Positions 30,908 through 41,224 of a DNA stretch of 64,000 nucleotides are shown in pieces. This DNA is from Bacillus halotolerans (GTDB lineage: Bacteria; Bacillota; Bacilli; Bacillales; Bacillaceae). The stretch is taken from positions 427,742-491,741 of the forward strand of contig NZ_LPVF01000009.1 in assembly GCF_001517105.1 (NCBI RefSeq). Reading direction: 5' to 3'. Numbering within the stretch: position 1 is the first letter of the stretch; each line of letters opens with the position of its first letter. The notes under the pieces were generated by a model. It was not told the DNA's origin. It was given only the letters and a program-made list of their open reading frames with translations, and did not search any database. Both the position numbers and the translations under genes were made by a program.

Positions 30908-32293
30908 TTAACAAACTCCGGCAGCCACGCAAGCTTTCGCCTTTACGAGCGCCTCCTCTACCTGTTTGAAGCCCGTGCCTCCTGCGCTCATTCTTTTTTC
31001 GACCGCATGATAAGGATCCAAAACAGTGTAAATATCTTCTTCGAAGAGATCGCTCGCCTTCTGAAAATCGTCAAACGGCATGTCGCTTAAATAGATTCCT
31101 TTTTCGATGCATGTGTACACAAGCTTTCCGACCACTTCGTGCGCTTCTCTGAATGGCATTCCTTTCTTCGCTAAATAATCAGCCAGTTCCGTCGCATTTG
31201 AAAAGTCTTGTTTTGTCGCTTGCTTCATGACGTCTTTGTTAACAGTCATTGTTTGAATCATGCCTGTGAAGATTTGCAGGCTGCCTTCGACCGTTTTCAC
31301 CGTGTCAAACATGCCTTCTTTGTCTTCCTGCAGGTCTTTGTTATAAGCGAGCGGAAGGCCTTTCATGATCGTAAACAGCCCCATCATGTCACCGTACACG
31401 CGTCCTGTTTTGCCGCGGATCAGCTCAGCCATATCCGGGTTTTTCTTCTGCGGCATCATGCTGCTTCCCGTTGCGTACGTATCGTCTAGCTCAATGAATT
31501 TAAACTCCTGCGAGCACCACAGAATGATTTCTTCAGAGAAACGGGAAAGGTGCATCATCAGCATGCTGCTGTTACTTAAAAATTCCAAAATGAAATCTCT
31601 GTCGCTGACGCCGTCGAGGCTGTTTTCATAAATGGAATCAAATCCGAGCAGCTCTGCTGAATACTCACGATCGATCGGGAAGGTAGTACCCGCGAGCGCT
31701 CCGCAGCCGAGCGGAGATTTGTTGATCCGCTTCATTGAATCCTGAAAACGTTCCTTGTCGCGCTCCAGCATCCAGAAATACGCAAGCAGATGGTGCGCGA
31801 ATGAAATCGGCTGGGCGCGCTGAAGATGAGTGTAGCCCGGCAGAATGGTTTCAACATTTGCTTCTGCCTTATCAATGAGCGCGCCTTGAAATGCCTCTAT
31901 CAGCTCGATAATGTGAGTGACATGGTTTTTCAAGTACAAATGCATGTCAGTTGCCACCTGGTCATTCCGGCTTCTTCCGGTATGCAGCTTGCCGCCGAGA
32001 GGGCCGATTTCGTCAATGAGCATTTTCTCAATGTTCAAATGAATATCTTCATAATCAACTGAGAACTCTAATGTCCCGTCTTCTGCTTTTTGCAAAAGGG
32101 CATTCAGTCCCTCACGGATTTTCAGCTCTTCTTCTTCTGTCAGGATACCGCATTTTTTCAGCATGGCAGCATGTGCGAGAGACCCTGTAATGTCTTCAGT
32201 CACTAAATGTTGGTCAAATGATATGGACGCGCCGAATTCGTCGACCCATTTTTCCGGTGTTTTTTGGAATCGGCCTCCCCAAAGCTTCTTCAT
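30908..32293 (-). CDS. argH: Argininosuccinate lyase
   Basis: ArgH splits argininosuccinate into arginine and fumarate. The 461-residue fumarase/aspartase superfamily protein has the signature [12 protein letters not shown] with the catalytic serine, [12 protein letters not shown], and [12 protein letters not shown]. Its ATG overlaps the argG stop by four bases, so the two last steps of arginine synthesis are translated together. Confidence 0.96.
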   Translation of the reverse strand: MKKLWGGRFQKTPEKWVDEFGASISFDQHLVTEDITGSLAHAAMLKKCGILTEEEELKIREGLNALLQKAEDGTLEFSVDYEDIHLNIEKMLIDEIGPLGGKLHTGRSRNDQVATDMHLYLKNHVTHIIELIEAFQGALIDKAEANVETILPGYTHLQRAQPISFAHHLLAYFWMLERDKERFQDSMKRINKSPLGCGALAGTTFPIDREYSAELLGFDSIYENSLDGVSDRDFILEFLSNSSMLMMHLSRFSEEIILWCSQEFKFIELDDTYATGSSMMPQKKNPDMAELIRGKTGRVYGDMMGLFTIMKGLPLAYNKDLQEDKEGMFDTVKTVEGSLQIFTGMIQTMTVNKDVMKQATKQDFSNATELADYLAKKGMPFREAHEVVGKLVYTCIEKGIYLSDMPFDDFQKASDLFEEDIYTVLDPYHAVEKRMSAGGTGFKQVEEALVKAKACVAAGVC

Positions 32294-33501
32294 GCTTTAA
32301 TCTGCTCCTTCTTTTTCACGATGCTGTTCACTTTTGTCGGAAGTCCCCAAAGCTCGATAAATCCGATTGCCGCATGGTGGTCAAACGCATCGTCTTTTGT
32401 ATATGTTGCAAGCTTTTCATCATATAGAGAGTATTCTGATTTACGGCCTTCAACTATCGCATGGCCTTTAAACAGCTTCACGCGAACGATGCCTGTAACG
32501 TGTTTTTGCGTTTCTTTTAAGAAAGCGTGCAGCGCGTCTTTTAAAGGCGAGAACCATAAGCCGTTGTAAATGATTTCTGACAGCTTTTGTTCAATGGCCG
32601 GTTTAAAGTGCGCGACCTCTTTCACTAATGTCAAATCTTCCAGTTCTTTGTGTGCTTTGATAAGCGTCATCGCACCCGGGCATTCGTATACTTCACGGGA
32701 TTTAATGCCGACAAGGCGGTTTTCCACGTGGTCGATACGTCCGACACCATGCGCGCCTGCAATTTCGTTCAGTTTTAAAATTAATTCAGAAAGTGAGTAA
32801 GAGACGCCGTCGATGGATACAGGTACGCCTTGTTCAAATGCGATTTCAATCACTTCCGGCGTGTCCGGCGTTTTTTCCAGCGGAGCTGTTAAATCGTATG
32901 CACCTTCTGGCGGAGCCGCCCACGGATCTTCTAAAATGCCGCACTCATTTGCGCGTCCCCAAAGGTTTTGATCAATGGAATATGGGCTGTCAAGATTAAT
33001 CGGAATCGGAATGCCGCGGCTTGCCGCATATTCAATTTCTTCTTCACGAGACCATTGCCATTCCCGAACCGGAGCGATGACTTCAAGGTCAGGATTCAAT
33101 GATTTAATTGATACCTCAAAACGCACCTGGTCATTTCCTTTCCCTGTGCATCCGTGCGCAATTGCCTGCGCCTCTTCTTTTTCTGCGATCTCGACTAATT
33201 TTTTTGCAATAAGCGGCCGAGACAATGCGGACACGAGCGGATATTTCCCTTCATACATCGTGTGAGCCTGCAAAGATAACAGCGCGTAATCCTGGGCGAA
33301 TTCTTCTTTTGCATCGATCACGTAAGAATTTGTTGCGCCGACTTCAAGCGCTTTTTGCTGAACAAACGCCAAGTCCTTGCCTTCGCCGACATCCAGACAG
33401 CAGGCGATGACATTATACCCTTGCTCTTGAAGCCATTTTATCGCGACGGAAGTATCGAGACCCCCTGAGTATGCTAATACGACTTTTTTCTGTTCTGCCA
33501 T
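32290..33501 (-). CDS. argG: Argininosuccinate synthase
   Basis: ArgG joins citrulline and aspartate using ATP. The N-terminal PP-loop [15 protein letters not shown] and the [13 protein letters not shown] motif identify the family; length 403 is usual. The 140 bp upstream is very AT-rich (for example TATTTTTATTAAAT on the minus strand), consistent with, but not proving, AhrC/ArgR boxes. Confidence 0.96.
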   Translation of the reverse strand: MAEQKKVVLAYSGGLDTSVAIKWLQEQGYNVIACCLDVGEGKDLAFVQQKALEVGATNSYVIDAKEEFAQDYALLSLQAHTMYEGKYPLVSALSRPLIAKKLVEIAEKEEAQAIAHGCTGKGNDQVRFEVSIKSLNPDLEVIAPVREWQWSREEEIEYAASRGIPIPINLDSPYSIDQNLWGRANECGILEDPWAAPPEGAYDLTAPLEKTPDTPEVIEIAFEQGVPVSIDGVSYSLSELILKLNEIAGAHGVGRIDHVENRLVGIKSREVYECPGAMTLIKAHKELEDLTLVKEVAHFKPAIEQKLSEIIYNGLWFSPLKDALHAFLKETQKHVTGIVRVKLFKGHAIVEGRKSEYSLYDEKLATYTKDDAFDHHAAIGFIELWGLPTKVNSIVKKKEQIKA

Positions 33502-33625
33502 GATAAAAATCTCCTCTCAACCCTGTTTCTTTTGTATAAAAATAAATTATATTTAATAAAAATACATTTTGTATGTATACACTTTAACAAGTAAGTTCCT
33601 TTTTTTCAAGCCTTTTATTAAAAAA

Positions 33626-33651
33626 ACTTCACCCATTTTTCCGGGTGAAGT
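33626..33651 (-). terminator. Terminator after moaB
   Basis: The arms acttcaccc and gggtgaagt are followed leftward by seven T residues. Confidence 0.85.
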
Positions 33652-33669
33652 TTCGTAGTATTTATTCAT

Positions 33670-34182
33670 TTACTTGTCTTTTCTGATTTCTCTGACCACA
33701 TGGGCGATCTCCGGAATAATCAGCTTATTCATCGCCAGCTTTACCGCACCGCTGGAGCCTGGCGTTGAAAAAACGGCTGTATGTTGGATAACGCCGGCTG
33801 CGGCTCTCGACATGATCGCACTGGAGCCGATGTCTTCTGTATAACTGAGCATCCTGAATATTTCTCCAAAGCCGGGCAGCTCTTTAGAAAACAACGGCGA
33901 AATGGCTTCAATGGTGACGTCCCTCTTTGCAATACCCGTCCCGCCGTTTAAGAGGACCGCGTCCGTCTGATCATCCATGCATCCCGCTAAGACAGACCGC
34001 TGCAGGGCATCCTTTTCGTCTTTCACAATTTCATATGCAGTAATCTGATGGCCGGCTTCTTCTAAAGATGAGATCATCAGCCTGCCGCTTTTATCCGTTT
34101 CTTCCGTTCTCGTATCACTGACAGTAATCACTTTGCACCGGACAATATCGGGTGCTTCTTGTTTATGCTCTTGAACGCTCAT
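33670..34182 (-). CDS. moaB: Molybdenum cofactor biosynthesis protein B
   Basis: A 170-residue protein of the MoaB/Mog family, which adenylylates or binds molybdopterin. The nucleotide-binding core shows TVSDTRTEETDKSG near the N-terminus and LNGGTGIAKRDVT around residue 78. It is a stand-alone gene here, between argG and ackA, with its own terminator. Confidence 0.92.
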   Translation of the reverse strand: MSVQEHKQEAPDIVRCKVITVSDTRTEETDKSGRLMISSLEEAGHQITAYEIVKDEKDALQRSVLAGCMDDQTDAVLLNGGTGIAKRDVTIEAISPLFSKELPGFGEIFRMLSYTEDIGSSAIMSRAAAGVIQHTAVFSTPGSSGAVKLAMNKLIIPEIAHVVREIRKDK

Positions 34183-34230
34183 TGGCTCACCTCTTTGTAT
34201 TTTTGTCTACCTTTATGATGCTTCAACAAA

Positions 34231-34256
34231 AAAGCACATTCAAGTGAATGTGCTTT
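34231..34256 (-). terminator. Terminator after ackA
   Basis: A 12-base perfect inverted repeat (aaagcacattca) just past the ackA stop is followed leftward by T residues of the stem edge. Confidence 0.8.
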
Positions 34257-34261
34257 TTGCA

Positions 34262-35449
34262 TTATTTAGCTAAACGAACAACGTCTCGTGCAATCATGAC
34301 TTCCTCATCAGTCGGAATGATCATAACTTTTACTGGAGAATGAGGGTAGCTGATGAACGCTTCCTCACCGCGTACGTTATTAAGCGCAGGATCCCAGTAT
34401 ACACCCATAAATTCCAGACCGCGAAGAACGCGTTCTCTGACTTCTACGCTGTTTTCACCGATACCGGCAGTAAAGATAATCGCATCAACACCGCTCATTC
34501 TGGCAGCGTAAGAACCGATGTATTTGTGGATGCGGCTCGCGAAGACTTCAAGCGCAGTTTCCGCGCGCTCATTTCCTTGTTTCGTTGCTTCAACGATGTC
34601 ACGAAGATCGCTTGAGAAACCGGAGATGCCAAGCAGTCCGCTTTTTTTGTTTAATGTATTCAGTACTTCGTCAGCTGTCTGGCCTGTTTTCTCCATAATG
34701 TATGGGATCAGGGCAGGGTCGATGTTTCCAGAGCGTGTACCCATTGCAACACCGGCAAGCGGCGTGAAGCCCATAGATGTATCAATTGATTTTCCGCCTT
34801 CAACAGCTGCAATACTTGCGCCGTTGCCAAGGTGGCAGGAAATCAGGCGTAAATCTTTTAACGGACGGCCGAGAAGCTCTGCCGCACGCTCAGTCACATA
34901 TTTATGTGAAGTGCCGTGGAAGCCGTATTTACGAATACCGAATTTTTCATAATATTCGTATGGCAGGCTGTACAGGTAAGACTGCTCAGGCATTGTCTGG
35001 TGGAATGCCGTATCAAAAACAGCAACCGCAGGAACATTTGGAAGCACTTCTTTAAAGGCTTTAATTCCGACGATATTTGCCGGGTTGTGCAGCGGCGCCA
35101 ATTCAGAAATATCTTCAATCTCCTGAATTGTTTCGTCCGTTAATAAAACGGAATCGCTGAATTTTTCTCCGCCGTGTACCACGCGGTGTCCAATTCCGTC
35201 AATTTCATTTAAATCCTTGATAATGCCGAATTCTGTCAGCTTATTAAGCAGCATTTTAACCGCTACCGCATGATCAGGTATATCAGTTACTTCTGTATTT
35301 TTTTCGCCGTTTACAGAAATCGTGAACACACTGTCGGCGATACCGATTCGTTCAACTAAGCCCTTCGTTAAAACGGTTTCTGAAGGCATTTCGAAAAGCT
35401 GAAATTTCAAAGACGAGCTTCCTGCGTTAATTGCAATAATTTTGGACAT
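34262..35449 (-). CDS. ackA: Acetate kinase
   Basis: AckA makes acetate and ATP from acetyl phosphate in overflow metabolism. The 395-residue ASKHA-fold protein shows [13 protein letters not shown] at the start, [11 protein letters not shown], and FHGTSHKYV. CcpA activates ackA in B. subtilis, and two cre-type sites lie about 150-210 bases upstream. Confidence 0.96.
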   Translation of the reverse strand: MSKIIAINAGSSSLKFQLFEMPSETVLTKGLVERIGIADSVFTISVNGEKNTEVTDIPDHAVAVKMLLNKLTEFGIIKDLNEIDGIGHRVVHGGEKFSDSVLLTDETIQEIEDISELAPLHNPANIVGIKAFKEVLPNVPAVAVFDTAFHQTMPEQSYLYSLPYEYYEKFGIRKYGFHGTSHKYVTERAAELLGRPLKDLRLISCHLGNGASIAAVEGGKSIDTSMGFTPLAGVAMGTRSGNIDPALIPYIMEKTGQTADEVLNTLNKKSGLLGISGFSSDLRDIVEATKQGNERAETALEVFASRIHKYIGSYAARMSGVDAIIFTAGIGENSVEVRERVLRGLEFMGVYWDPALNNVRGEEAFISYPHSPVKVMIIPTDEEVMIARDVVRLAK

Positions 35450-35590
35450 GATTGACGCTCCTTTTTACTCTGTATCAACATCTTCGTTTTTCGTACTTTT
35501 TTCCCGGGTGAATCATCATTTTCTCCCGAAAAATATCTGACTTTTCCATTTAAACATTGTCATGTCGGCTTTTCAAGTCAACTTACGTAT

Positions 35591-35604
35591 TGATAACGCT
35601 TACA
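35591..35604 (-). promoter_or_regulatory. cre site ackA2 (CcpA activation)
   Basis: TGATAACGCTTACA is a full match to the cre consensus in reverse and equals the known B. subtilis activating site upstream of the ackA promoter. A TTGACT hexamer lies at 35576-35581 on the minus strand. The remaining 35450-35740 gap shows no reading frame. Confidence 0.8.
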
Positions 35605-35650
35605 AAAAGAAGTCGTTATTTTCAGACACATTACCTATGCGCTTAACATT

Positions 35651-35664
35651 GATTAACGCTTACA
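35651..35664 (-). promoter_or_regulatory. Second cre-like site upstream of ackA
   Basis: GATTAACGCTTACA differs from the cre consensus at one edge and one inner base. A second, weaker site (ackA1) is known at this place in B. subtilis. Confidence 0.6.
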
Positions 35665-35745
35665 TTCTGCAGTTTCTCCTTTCGTATTTTGTGTTTTGAA
35701 ACCCTATTCAATTCGTTTATCTGCCCCCAGATATTCATACAAAAA

Positions 35746-35786
35746 AACAGCTTAAGCTTCCTCATATGACGGACGCTCAAACTGTT
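35746..35786 (-). terminator. Terminator after ytxK
   Basis: A 12-pair stem including two G-U pairs (aacagcttaagc with gctcaaactgtt) is followed leftward by seven T residues. Confidence 0.75.
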
Positions 35787-35795
35787 TTTTCATTT

Positions 35796-36782
35796 CTATT
35801 TTTCCTTAGTAAACCACGCATCTATTTGCGCCATCATGTCGAGCATCGCCTTCTGGTTGGAGAAAGAAGGCAGATTCGCAAGCAGAATTTGGTTCGGCGC
35901 TTTCGTCTCTTCATCTGTTTTCTGAAGCACAAGGATACTTTTGGCATGGGCTTCGTCTTTAAAAATTGATTTCGGCAGCTGCAATAATGCATTGATATGA
36001 ACCTTGTCCTTGAAAAACTGCTTCAGCTTATCGCTTTGAGAGCTTTCAAACAAATGATTCGGGATCATAAAGAACAGGTAGCCGCCCGGTTTCGTATGCT
36101 TAACGCTTTGCTCAATAAACAAATGATGAGCGAAGGAATGGCCTTCATCCGCTTTCAGTTCAAAGGCTTTTGCCCCTTCGTCATTCGGATAATAGCCAAC
36201 CGGCAGATCGCATATCACTGTGTCAACCGGATCGATAAACAGCGGCTCGAGGCTGTCCTGGTGGAACAGTTCCAGCTCTTTTTTCAGAAGGTTCGCCTGG
36301 TCATAGGCGATTTTCAAGAGCACGTCATCTATCTCTATGCCATAGCTTTTCGCCGTATTTTCAGACAGCTGGTTTAACACGGTGAACAGAAGATTTCCCG
36401 TTCCGACAGCCGGATCAAGAAGCGTTAACTCCTTTTTTCCCGCCATAAACTTATTTACCAGATAACTGATAAAAAGCCCGATCGTGTCCGGCGTCATTTG
36501 TCTGTTTGGATGGGATATATCCTTTAATCCCTTTAGGACGGCAAGCTGGAATGCTTTGCGCACCCACTCGTGCTCATATGTGTCAAATTCGGCTTTTTCA
36601 AGCAGTGCTTGAAGCTTTTCAGCCTTCTCATTCGGCAGCTTCAGCTGATCCGTTTTTTCAAGAAAATACATTTCTCCCGCTTCGGCAAGCGCTTCTATAT
36701 ATGAAATCTGCAATTCATTTTTTATGATGATCGCGGCATCATCCAGCAGCCCGTATACCGCACCTACATGATCGTTTTGCAT
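35796..36782 (-). CDS. ytxK: DNA N6-adenine methyltransferase-like protein YtxK
   Basis: A 328-residue class I methyltransferase related to the HsdM type. The SAM motif LDPAVGTGNLL is at about residue 120 and motif IV reads DLPVGYY instead of the usual NPPY/F, so base methylation activity is uncertain. There is no specificity subunit or nuclease nearby. The true ATG at 36782 follows AAGGAGG; the longer frame runs through the tpx terminator. Confidence 0.88.
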   Translation of the reverse strand: MQNDHVGAVYGLLDDAAIIIKNELQISYIEALAEAGEMYFLEKTDQLKLPNEKAEKLQALLEKAEFDTYEHEWVRKAFQLAVLKGLKDISHPNRQMTPDTIGLFISYLVNKFMAGKKELTLLDPAVGTGNLLFTVLNQLSENTAKSYGIEIDDVLLKIAYDQANLLKKELELFHQDSLEPLFIDPVDTVICDLPVGYYPNDEGAKAFELKADEGHSFAHHLFIEQSVKHTKPGGYLFFMIPNHLFESSQSDKLKQFFKDKVHINALLQLPKSIFKDEAHAKSILVLQKTDEETKAPNQILLANLPSFSNQKAMLDMMAQIDAWFTKEK

Positions 36783-36802
36783 AATGTGTTCCTCCTTGCC
36801 AT

Positions 36803-36837
36803 GAAAAAAGCTCCGGCGGCAGCCTGGAGCTTTTTTC
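36803..36837 (-). terminator. Terminator between tpx and ytxK
   Basis: Arms gaaaaaagctcc and ggagcttttttc form a long stem with a T tract leftward. ytxK begins only ~20 bases beyond it, so ytxK expression may depend on readthrough. Confidence 0.8.
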
Positions 36838-36843
36838 ACCTGC

Positions 36844-37347
36844 TTACTTCAATAATGCCTTGGCAGCCTCAATCGGCTCTTCATAATTCGGGTGGTTCGT
36901 TGCTTCGCTTACATATTCAGCGTAAACGACTTTTCCGTTCTCATCAAGCACAAATACGGAACGCGCAAGCAGACGAAGTTCTTTTATGTATACACCGAAC
37001 GCTTCGCCAAATGACATGTCTTTGTGGTCTGACAGAGTTTCCACTTTGTCAATTCCGTTTGCTCCGCACCAGCGCGCCTGTGCAAATGGAAGGTCCGCAC
37101 TGATTGTGTAAATGTTGACATCTCCAAGCTTTGCAGCCTCTTCGTTAAAGCGGCGGGTTTGTGCATCGCAAACGCCTGTGTCAATTGAAGGGATAACAGA
37201 AATAATCGTTACTTTTCCTTTCATGTCAGCTAACGATTTTTCTTCAAGGCTGTTTGTCAGCACTGTGAAATCAGGAGCTTGATCCCCTACTTTCACTTCT
37301 TGTCCGACAAGCGTAACCGGACCGCCTTTGAATGTAATTTCAGCCAT
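36844..37347 (-). CDS. tpx: Thiol peroxidase Tpx
   Basis: Tpx reduces hydroperoxides with thioredoxin. The 167-residue atypical 2-Cys peroxiredoxin has the peroxidatic Cys in [15 protein letters not shown] (~residue 60) and the resolving Cys in ARWCGANG (~94). The ATG at 37347 follows AAAGGGAGG; a longer frame lacks a site. Confidence 0.95.
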   Translation of the reverse strand: MAEITFKGGPVTLVGQEVKVGDQAPDFTVLTNSLEEKSLADMKGKVTIISVIPSIDTGVCDAQTRRFNEEAAKLGDVNIYTISADLPFAQARWCGANGIDKVETLSDHKDMSFGEAFGVYIKELRLLARSVFVLDENGKVVYAEYVSEATNHPNYEEPIEAAKALLK

Positions 37348-37425
37348 TATAATTCCTCCCTTTCGTATGTATGTCTCTATCATAGTAAAGTTTCTTGCAA
37401 ACTGCAAAGTTTATGCCAAAAAAAA

Positions 37426-37450
37426 GTTAACTGCGGCCGCCGCAGTTAAC
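37426..37450 (-). terminator. Terminator after ytfJ
   Basis: The near-perfect palindrome gttaactgcgg...ccgcagttaac is followed leftward by eight T residues. Confidence 0.85.
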
Positions 37451-37456
37451 CCTTCT

Positions 37457-37918
37457 TTAATAATTCATATTGTTCATTTGGTTTTGGTTTTGATTTTGGC
37501 CTTGGTTTTGATTCTTGTTATTTTTCTTAAACATTTGCTGTATGCGTTCCAGTGTTTGAGGGGCTGCGTCTAGAATTTTCTCAATCAAATGAGTATTTTC
37601 ATCTAAATGAAGCATTCTGATGCCAGTCGAACCGACAATTAAAAACGCGATCGGCGTAATGGACACACCGCCTCCGCTTCCGCCTCCGAAGGGCAGTTTT
37701 TGTTCTCTTGTTTCATCGTCTTCCGATTTTTTCTCAGCCGGCTTGCCGCCAAACTCGCTGCCGCCTGCAGCGAATCCGAATCCGACTTTAGAAACGGTTA
37801 AAATCACGCTTCCATCCGGTGTTTCAACCGGATCCCCGATGATTGTGTTAACATCAATCATTTCCTTCAAGTTTTCCATTGCGGTTTTCATTAAACCTTG
37901 GATGGGATGGTCTGCCAT
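37457..37918 (-). CDS. ytfJ: Sporulation protein YtfJ (GerW family)
   Basis: A 153-residue cytoplasmic protein of the YtfJ/GerW spore family, thought to be needed for germination through spore-specific membrane steps. It has the glycine-rich motif FGFAAGGSEFGGK and GGGSGGGVSITPIAFLIV, and ends in a Gln/Asn-rich low-complexity tail. ATG 37918 follows AAGGAGG. It lies 13 bp after ytfI. Confidence 0.88.
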   Translation of the reverse strand: MADHPIQGLMKTAMENLKEMIDVNTIIGDPVETPDGSVILTVSKVGFGFAAGGSEFGGKPAEKKSEDDETREQKLPFGGGSGGGVSITPIAFLIVGSTGIRMLHLDENTHLIEKILDAAPQTLERIQQMFKKNNKNQNQGQNQNQNQMNNMNY

Positions 37919-37931
37919 ATACGCTTCCTCC

Positions 37932-38612
37932 TTAAACTGATGAATCATTCTTTGAAGTCATTCGAGCTGACGGATTCTTCTTTAATACAGAAAGCTCCCG
38001 TCCGTATTTGACGAATTTGAAAGCTGCAAGCATAGCATGTCCAAAGCGAAAAAAGAATATACACTGAAAATGGGTCTTGGAAACAGGGACTTGAAACGAT
38101 GGAATCACTTCATAAACAGGCTTGTTCACAAAGTCTAAATGGTCATGAAGCATAGCTGCGATAGCGCCTTTGACTCCCCATACGGCACCCGTTAACACAC
38201 CTGTCACCGCTGCGTCATGAATCCCGACAACTGTGATCCATTCGAGTTTTGTGATATGCAAATGCGCCATAAAAGAGGCGCTGATTTTCCTTAACTTAGT
38301 GACATGATGCAGAAGCATTTCAATTTTATTGATGCTTTGCTGCACATCATCAAACGTAATTTTTTTCTTGCTGCTGCTTTTTTTCACTTTCGATTTTGTG
38401 TTCTGTCTGATATTGACTGTTCCGTCATCTTTGTTCACCTTAATCGCCGGAATTGTTTTTTTAATCCGAACCAGGCCAAACAGCATTGTAATTTTCAAAG
38501 TTATTTTGTCATTATCCTCAGCATGAAGATACTCCGCGGCAACATGAATTTTCATTCTGAGAAGCAGCACGATACCTATAAGAATAAGAATGGCTGACAG
38601 CACATATACCAT
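37932..38612 (-). CDS. ytfI: DUF2953 protein YtfI
   Basis: A 226-residue protein with one N-terminal membrane helix ([17 protein letters not shown]) and a DUF2953 domain (~100-200). It forms a pair with ytfJ, expressed in the forespore in B. subtilis. A GTG three codons upstream overlaps the ribosome site GAGGAAGTG, so ATG 38612 was used. Function unknown. Confidence 0.85.
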   Translation of the reverse strand: MVYVLSAILILIGIVLLLRMKIHVAAEYLHAEDNDKITLKITMLFGLVRIKKTIPAIKVNKDDGTVNIRQNTKSKVKKSSSKKKITFDDVQQSINKIEMLLHHVTKLRKISASFMAHLHITKLEWITVVGIHDAAVTGVLTGAVWGVKGAIAAMLHDHLDFVNKPVYEVIPSFQVPVSKTHFQCIFFFRFGHAMLAAFKFVKYGRELSVLKKNPSARMTSKNDSSV

Positions 38613-38655
38613 ATTCTTCACTTCCTCTAGGAAGCATTATCGCCCATTCAGCAAA

Positions 38656-38686
38656 AAATAAACCCGGACGGGGTCCGGGTTTATTT
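38656..38686 (-). terminator. Terminator after yteJ
   Basis: Perfect 14-base arms (aaataaacccggac) with a three-base loop, followed leftward by T residues. Confidence 0.85.
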
Positions 38687-38687
38687 G

Positions 38688-39182
38688 TTATTTACGATAT
38701 AATTTTTCGTGCACCACAGTTGTATCAGCAATGTAATCATGAATCCCCTGTTTTTTAGGAGAAAAAGCGATGACGATATATAAAATCCAAATCTTATCAA
38801 TATACCGCCCGACCACTTCACGGAAAATCACAGTGCTCCATGTCAGCTTATGGCCCTGCTTGACAGAAATTACTTTGAGGCCGAACACCATTTTTCCAAG
38901 CGTTTGCCTGAAGTATTTGGTCATCAGCGCAAAATACGCCAGATAAACGAAAAGCGTTGTGATGCTGTACGCTGAGATGGTGAACATGCCGGATGTTTTC
39001 GGCAGATCCAGTAAAGTAAAGATGGGAGAAACGATTAAATGGTTTAACCCCCACACAACGAGCCAATCAAGCAGGAAAGCCCAAAAACGGACCCAAAAGC
39101 CCGCATATGCGTGTGTGAGCTGTTCCGCTTGATCCGGGCCTGCGATGTCGCTGCGCTCTAACTCTTCATATGTCGCATCCAT
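38688..39182 (-). CDS. yteJ: RDD family membrane protein YteJ
   Basis: A 164-residue protein with three or four membrane helices. The RDD domain is recognised from the Arg near the first helix (FWVRFWAFLLDW), the TLGKMVFGLKVISV segment and the C-terminal GIHDYIADT. In B. subtilis it is co-transcribed with and regulates SppA. It follows sppA by 12 bp. Confidence 0.9.
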   Translation of the reverse strand: MDATYEELERSDIAGPDQAEQLTHAYAGFWVRFWAFLLDWLVVWGLNHLIVSPIFTLLDLPKTSGMFTISAYSITTLFVYLAYFALMTKYFRQTLGKMVFGLKVISVKQGHKLTWSTVIFREVVGRYIDKIWILYIVIAFSPKKQGIHDYIADTTVVHEKLYRK

Positions 39183-39194
39183 TATTGACCCCTC

Positions 39195-40201
39195 CTACTT
39201 CGCATAGAGATACATCATTCTCGGCGAACCGGATTGTGAAAGAACTTCTCTCATATTCAGAAAATCAATTTCACTTTTAAACATTTTGTTCGCTCCCATG
39301 GTAAACAGAGAGCCTAATCCGAAGCTTTCCTCGTAAGAGACGACAGAAGCGTTTTTCAAGTTTTTATGATCTTTTTTCATGGCCGCAATTGTATCATCAT
39401 AAAATCCGAGTTCATCCACAAGATTCAGTTTTTTCGCCTGCCGCCCGTCATACACGCGTCCGTCCGCGATTTTCTTTACTTCCGCTTTCGATATGCCGCG
39501 GCCTTCTGAAATGACATCGACAAAGCCTTCATAGGAGTTATCAACCATAGATTGCATAATATTTTTTTCTTCTTTTGTCATCTCACGGGAAGGAGACATA
39601 ATATCCTTGTGAGTCCCGCTTTTAATGGTCTCAAAAGAGATGCCGAGCTTATCAGCCAGCTTTGAGTAATTCACGCTCTCCATGATAACCCCAAGAGATC
39701 CTGTCAGGGTTTCCGGTGTCGCAAAAATTTTATCGGCAGCTGTTGAGATATAATAACCTCCGGAAGCTGCCATCGATCCCATTGACACATAGATTGGTTT
39801 TTTGTTTCTTTTTTTACTTCTTCCAGTTTTTTATGTATTTCGGCACTTTCATACACTCCGCCTCCCGGAGAGTTTACCTTGAGTACGATCCCTTTAACCG
39901 CATCATCCTCTTTTGCCTGCTCAAGATTTTTTAAGAATGTTCGGTGGTTATATCCGTCTGAACCGAGCAGACTGCTTGAATCACCATTATCCTGAATAGT
40001 GCCGCTGACCTCCAAAACGGCGATTTTGCTGGAAAGGCTTCCGTTTTCAAGCGTCACTTCCTGGGATTCATCTGTCAGTGACGTAAGGTCTGTTTGAGCA
40101 CCCTTGACACTTTCAAAGAAACTCATTGAGATACTGACGATGATGGACACGCCAAAAATTCCAAGGGCGATCACTAATGCGATCCATCTTTTTGCATTCA
40201 T
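39195..40201 (-). pseudogene. sppA: Signal peptide peptidase SppA, frameshifted
   Basis: SppA clears cleaved signal peptides in the membrane and helps resist lantibiotics. The N-terminal half ([15 protein letters not shown], one membrane helix) runs in one frame from 40201; the catalytic half, with Ser in [10 protein letters not shown] and Lys in [11 protein letters not shown], is in another frame to 39195. Adding one A to the A6 run at 39798-39803 (minus strand) restores a single 335-residue protein. As written the first frame ends soon after, without catalytic residues. A sequencing error in the homopolymer is as likely as a true mutation. Confidence 0.85.
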
Positions 40202-40385
40202 TTTTTCTCCTCCTTTTTCCCAAACTCTCTCATTATACGATTCAAATGAAAAAATGTTTCATTGATGAGAAAGCTCCGGCTTAACGGGCTGCCGGCAAAC
40301 GTGGTACACTTATGACCAAAGGTATTTTATCACAAATACTGGATGGCAGAAAAACTTAAATATGACAGCAAAGGGGAAATGGGAT

Positions 40386-41189
40386 ATGACCGATCATCGC
40401 CGTAATGTTTATTTTTTTCACAAACAGGACCAGGAAACAAACAAACAAGTCAGCTCCTTGACACAATTGGCTGAAGAGAACGGATTTACTGTTGTCAATC
40501 AGCCTTCTGACGCCAATATTATTGCCAGTGTAGGCGGAGACGGTACATTTTTGCAGGCGGTCAGAAAGACGAATTTCCGTGACGACTGCTTATACGTCGG
40601 CATCACCAAAAAGGGGAAAGCTCATTTATACTGTGATTTTAATAGTGATGAGCATGAAAAAATGGTGGATGCGATGACGTTTGAACAAATTGAGGTCAGA
40701 AAATATCCGCTGATTGAAGTGACAGTGGATCAGACCAGTCCTTTTCATTGTTTAAACGAAGTTTCCATTCGTTCGAGCATAATTAAAACCTTTGTGATGG
40801 ATGTGCTGATTGACGATCTGCACTTCGAAACGTTCAGAGGAGACGGGATGATTATTTCCACGCCTACAGGCAGCACAGCTTATAATAAGTCTGTGGCCGG
40901 AGCTGTCGTTGATCCGCTGCTTCCCTGCATGCAGGTGACGGAGCTTGCTTCGCTTAACAATAATACCTACCGCACTCTAGGCTCTCCGTTTGTCCTCAGC
41001 TCTGAACGAAAGCTGACGCTTCGTGTGGTGCAAGCCGGAAATGAACACCCGATTATCGGTTTGGACAATGAAGCACTGAGCACAAGAAACGTGAAAACGA
41101 TTGAAATCAAGCTGTCTGATAAAAAAATAAAAACTGTGAAACTAAAGGACAATTCATTTTGGGAAAAAGTAAAACGGACATTTTTATAG
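40386..41189 (+). CDS. nadF: NAD kinase 2 (NadF/PpnKB)
   Basis: This enzyme phosphorylates NAD to NADP. The 267-residue protein has the kinase motif SVGGDGTFLQAV at about residue 46-57 and the TPTGSTAYNKSVAGAVVDP substrate loop. It is the smaller of the two Bacillus NAD kinases (YtdI). The frame opens eight codons earlier, but ATG 40386 follows AAAGGGG and matches the known start. Confidence 0.92.
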   Translation: MTDHRRNVYFFHKQDQETNKQVSSLTQLAEENGFTVVNQPSDANIIASVGGDGTFLQAVRKTNFRDDCLYVGITKKGKAHLYCDFNSDEHEKMVDAMTFEQIEVRKYPLIEVTVDQTSPFHCLNEVSIRSSIIKTFVMDVLIDDLHFETFRGDGMIISTPTGSTAYNKSVAGAVVDPLLPCMQVTELASLNNNTYRTLGSPFVLSSERKLTLRVVQAGNEHPIIGLDNEALSTRNVKTIEIKLSDKKIKTVKLKDNSFWEKVKRTFL

Positions 41190-41200
41190 AAAAAGAAAAA

Positions 41201-41222
41201 GACAGGCTATTCGCCTGTCCTT
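41201..41222. terminator. Terminator between nadF and ytcJ
   Basis: Stem gacaggc/gcctgtc; leftward it is followed by TTTTTCTTTTT, a strong tract for ytcJ, and rightward by a weaker T-rich stretch. Confidence 0.8.
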
Positions 41223-41224
41223 AT

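Noticed and set aside
33502-33600. Possible AhrC/ArgR boxes upstream of argG
   Set aside because: The region is so AT-rich that several partial matches occur; no clean 18-base box stands out, so no site was listed.
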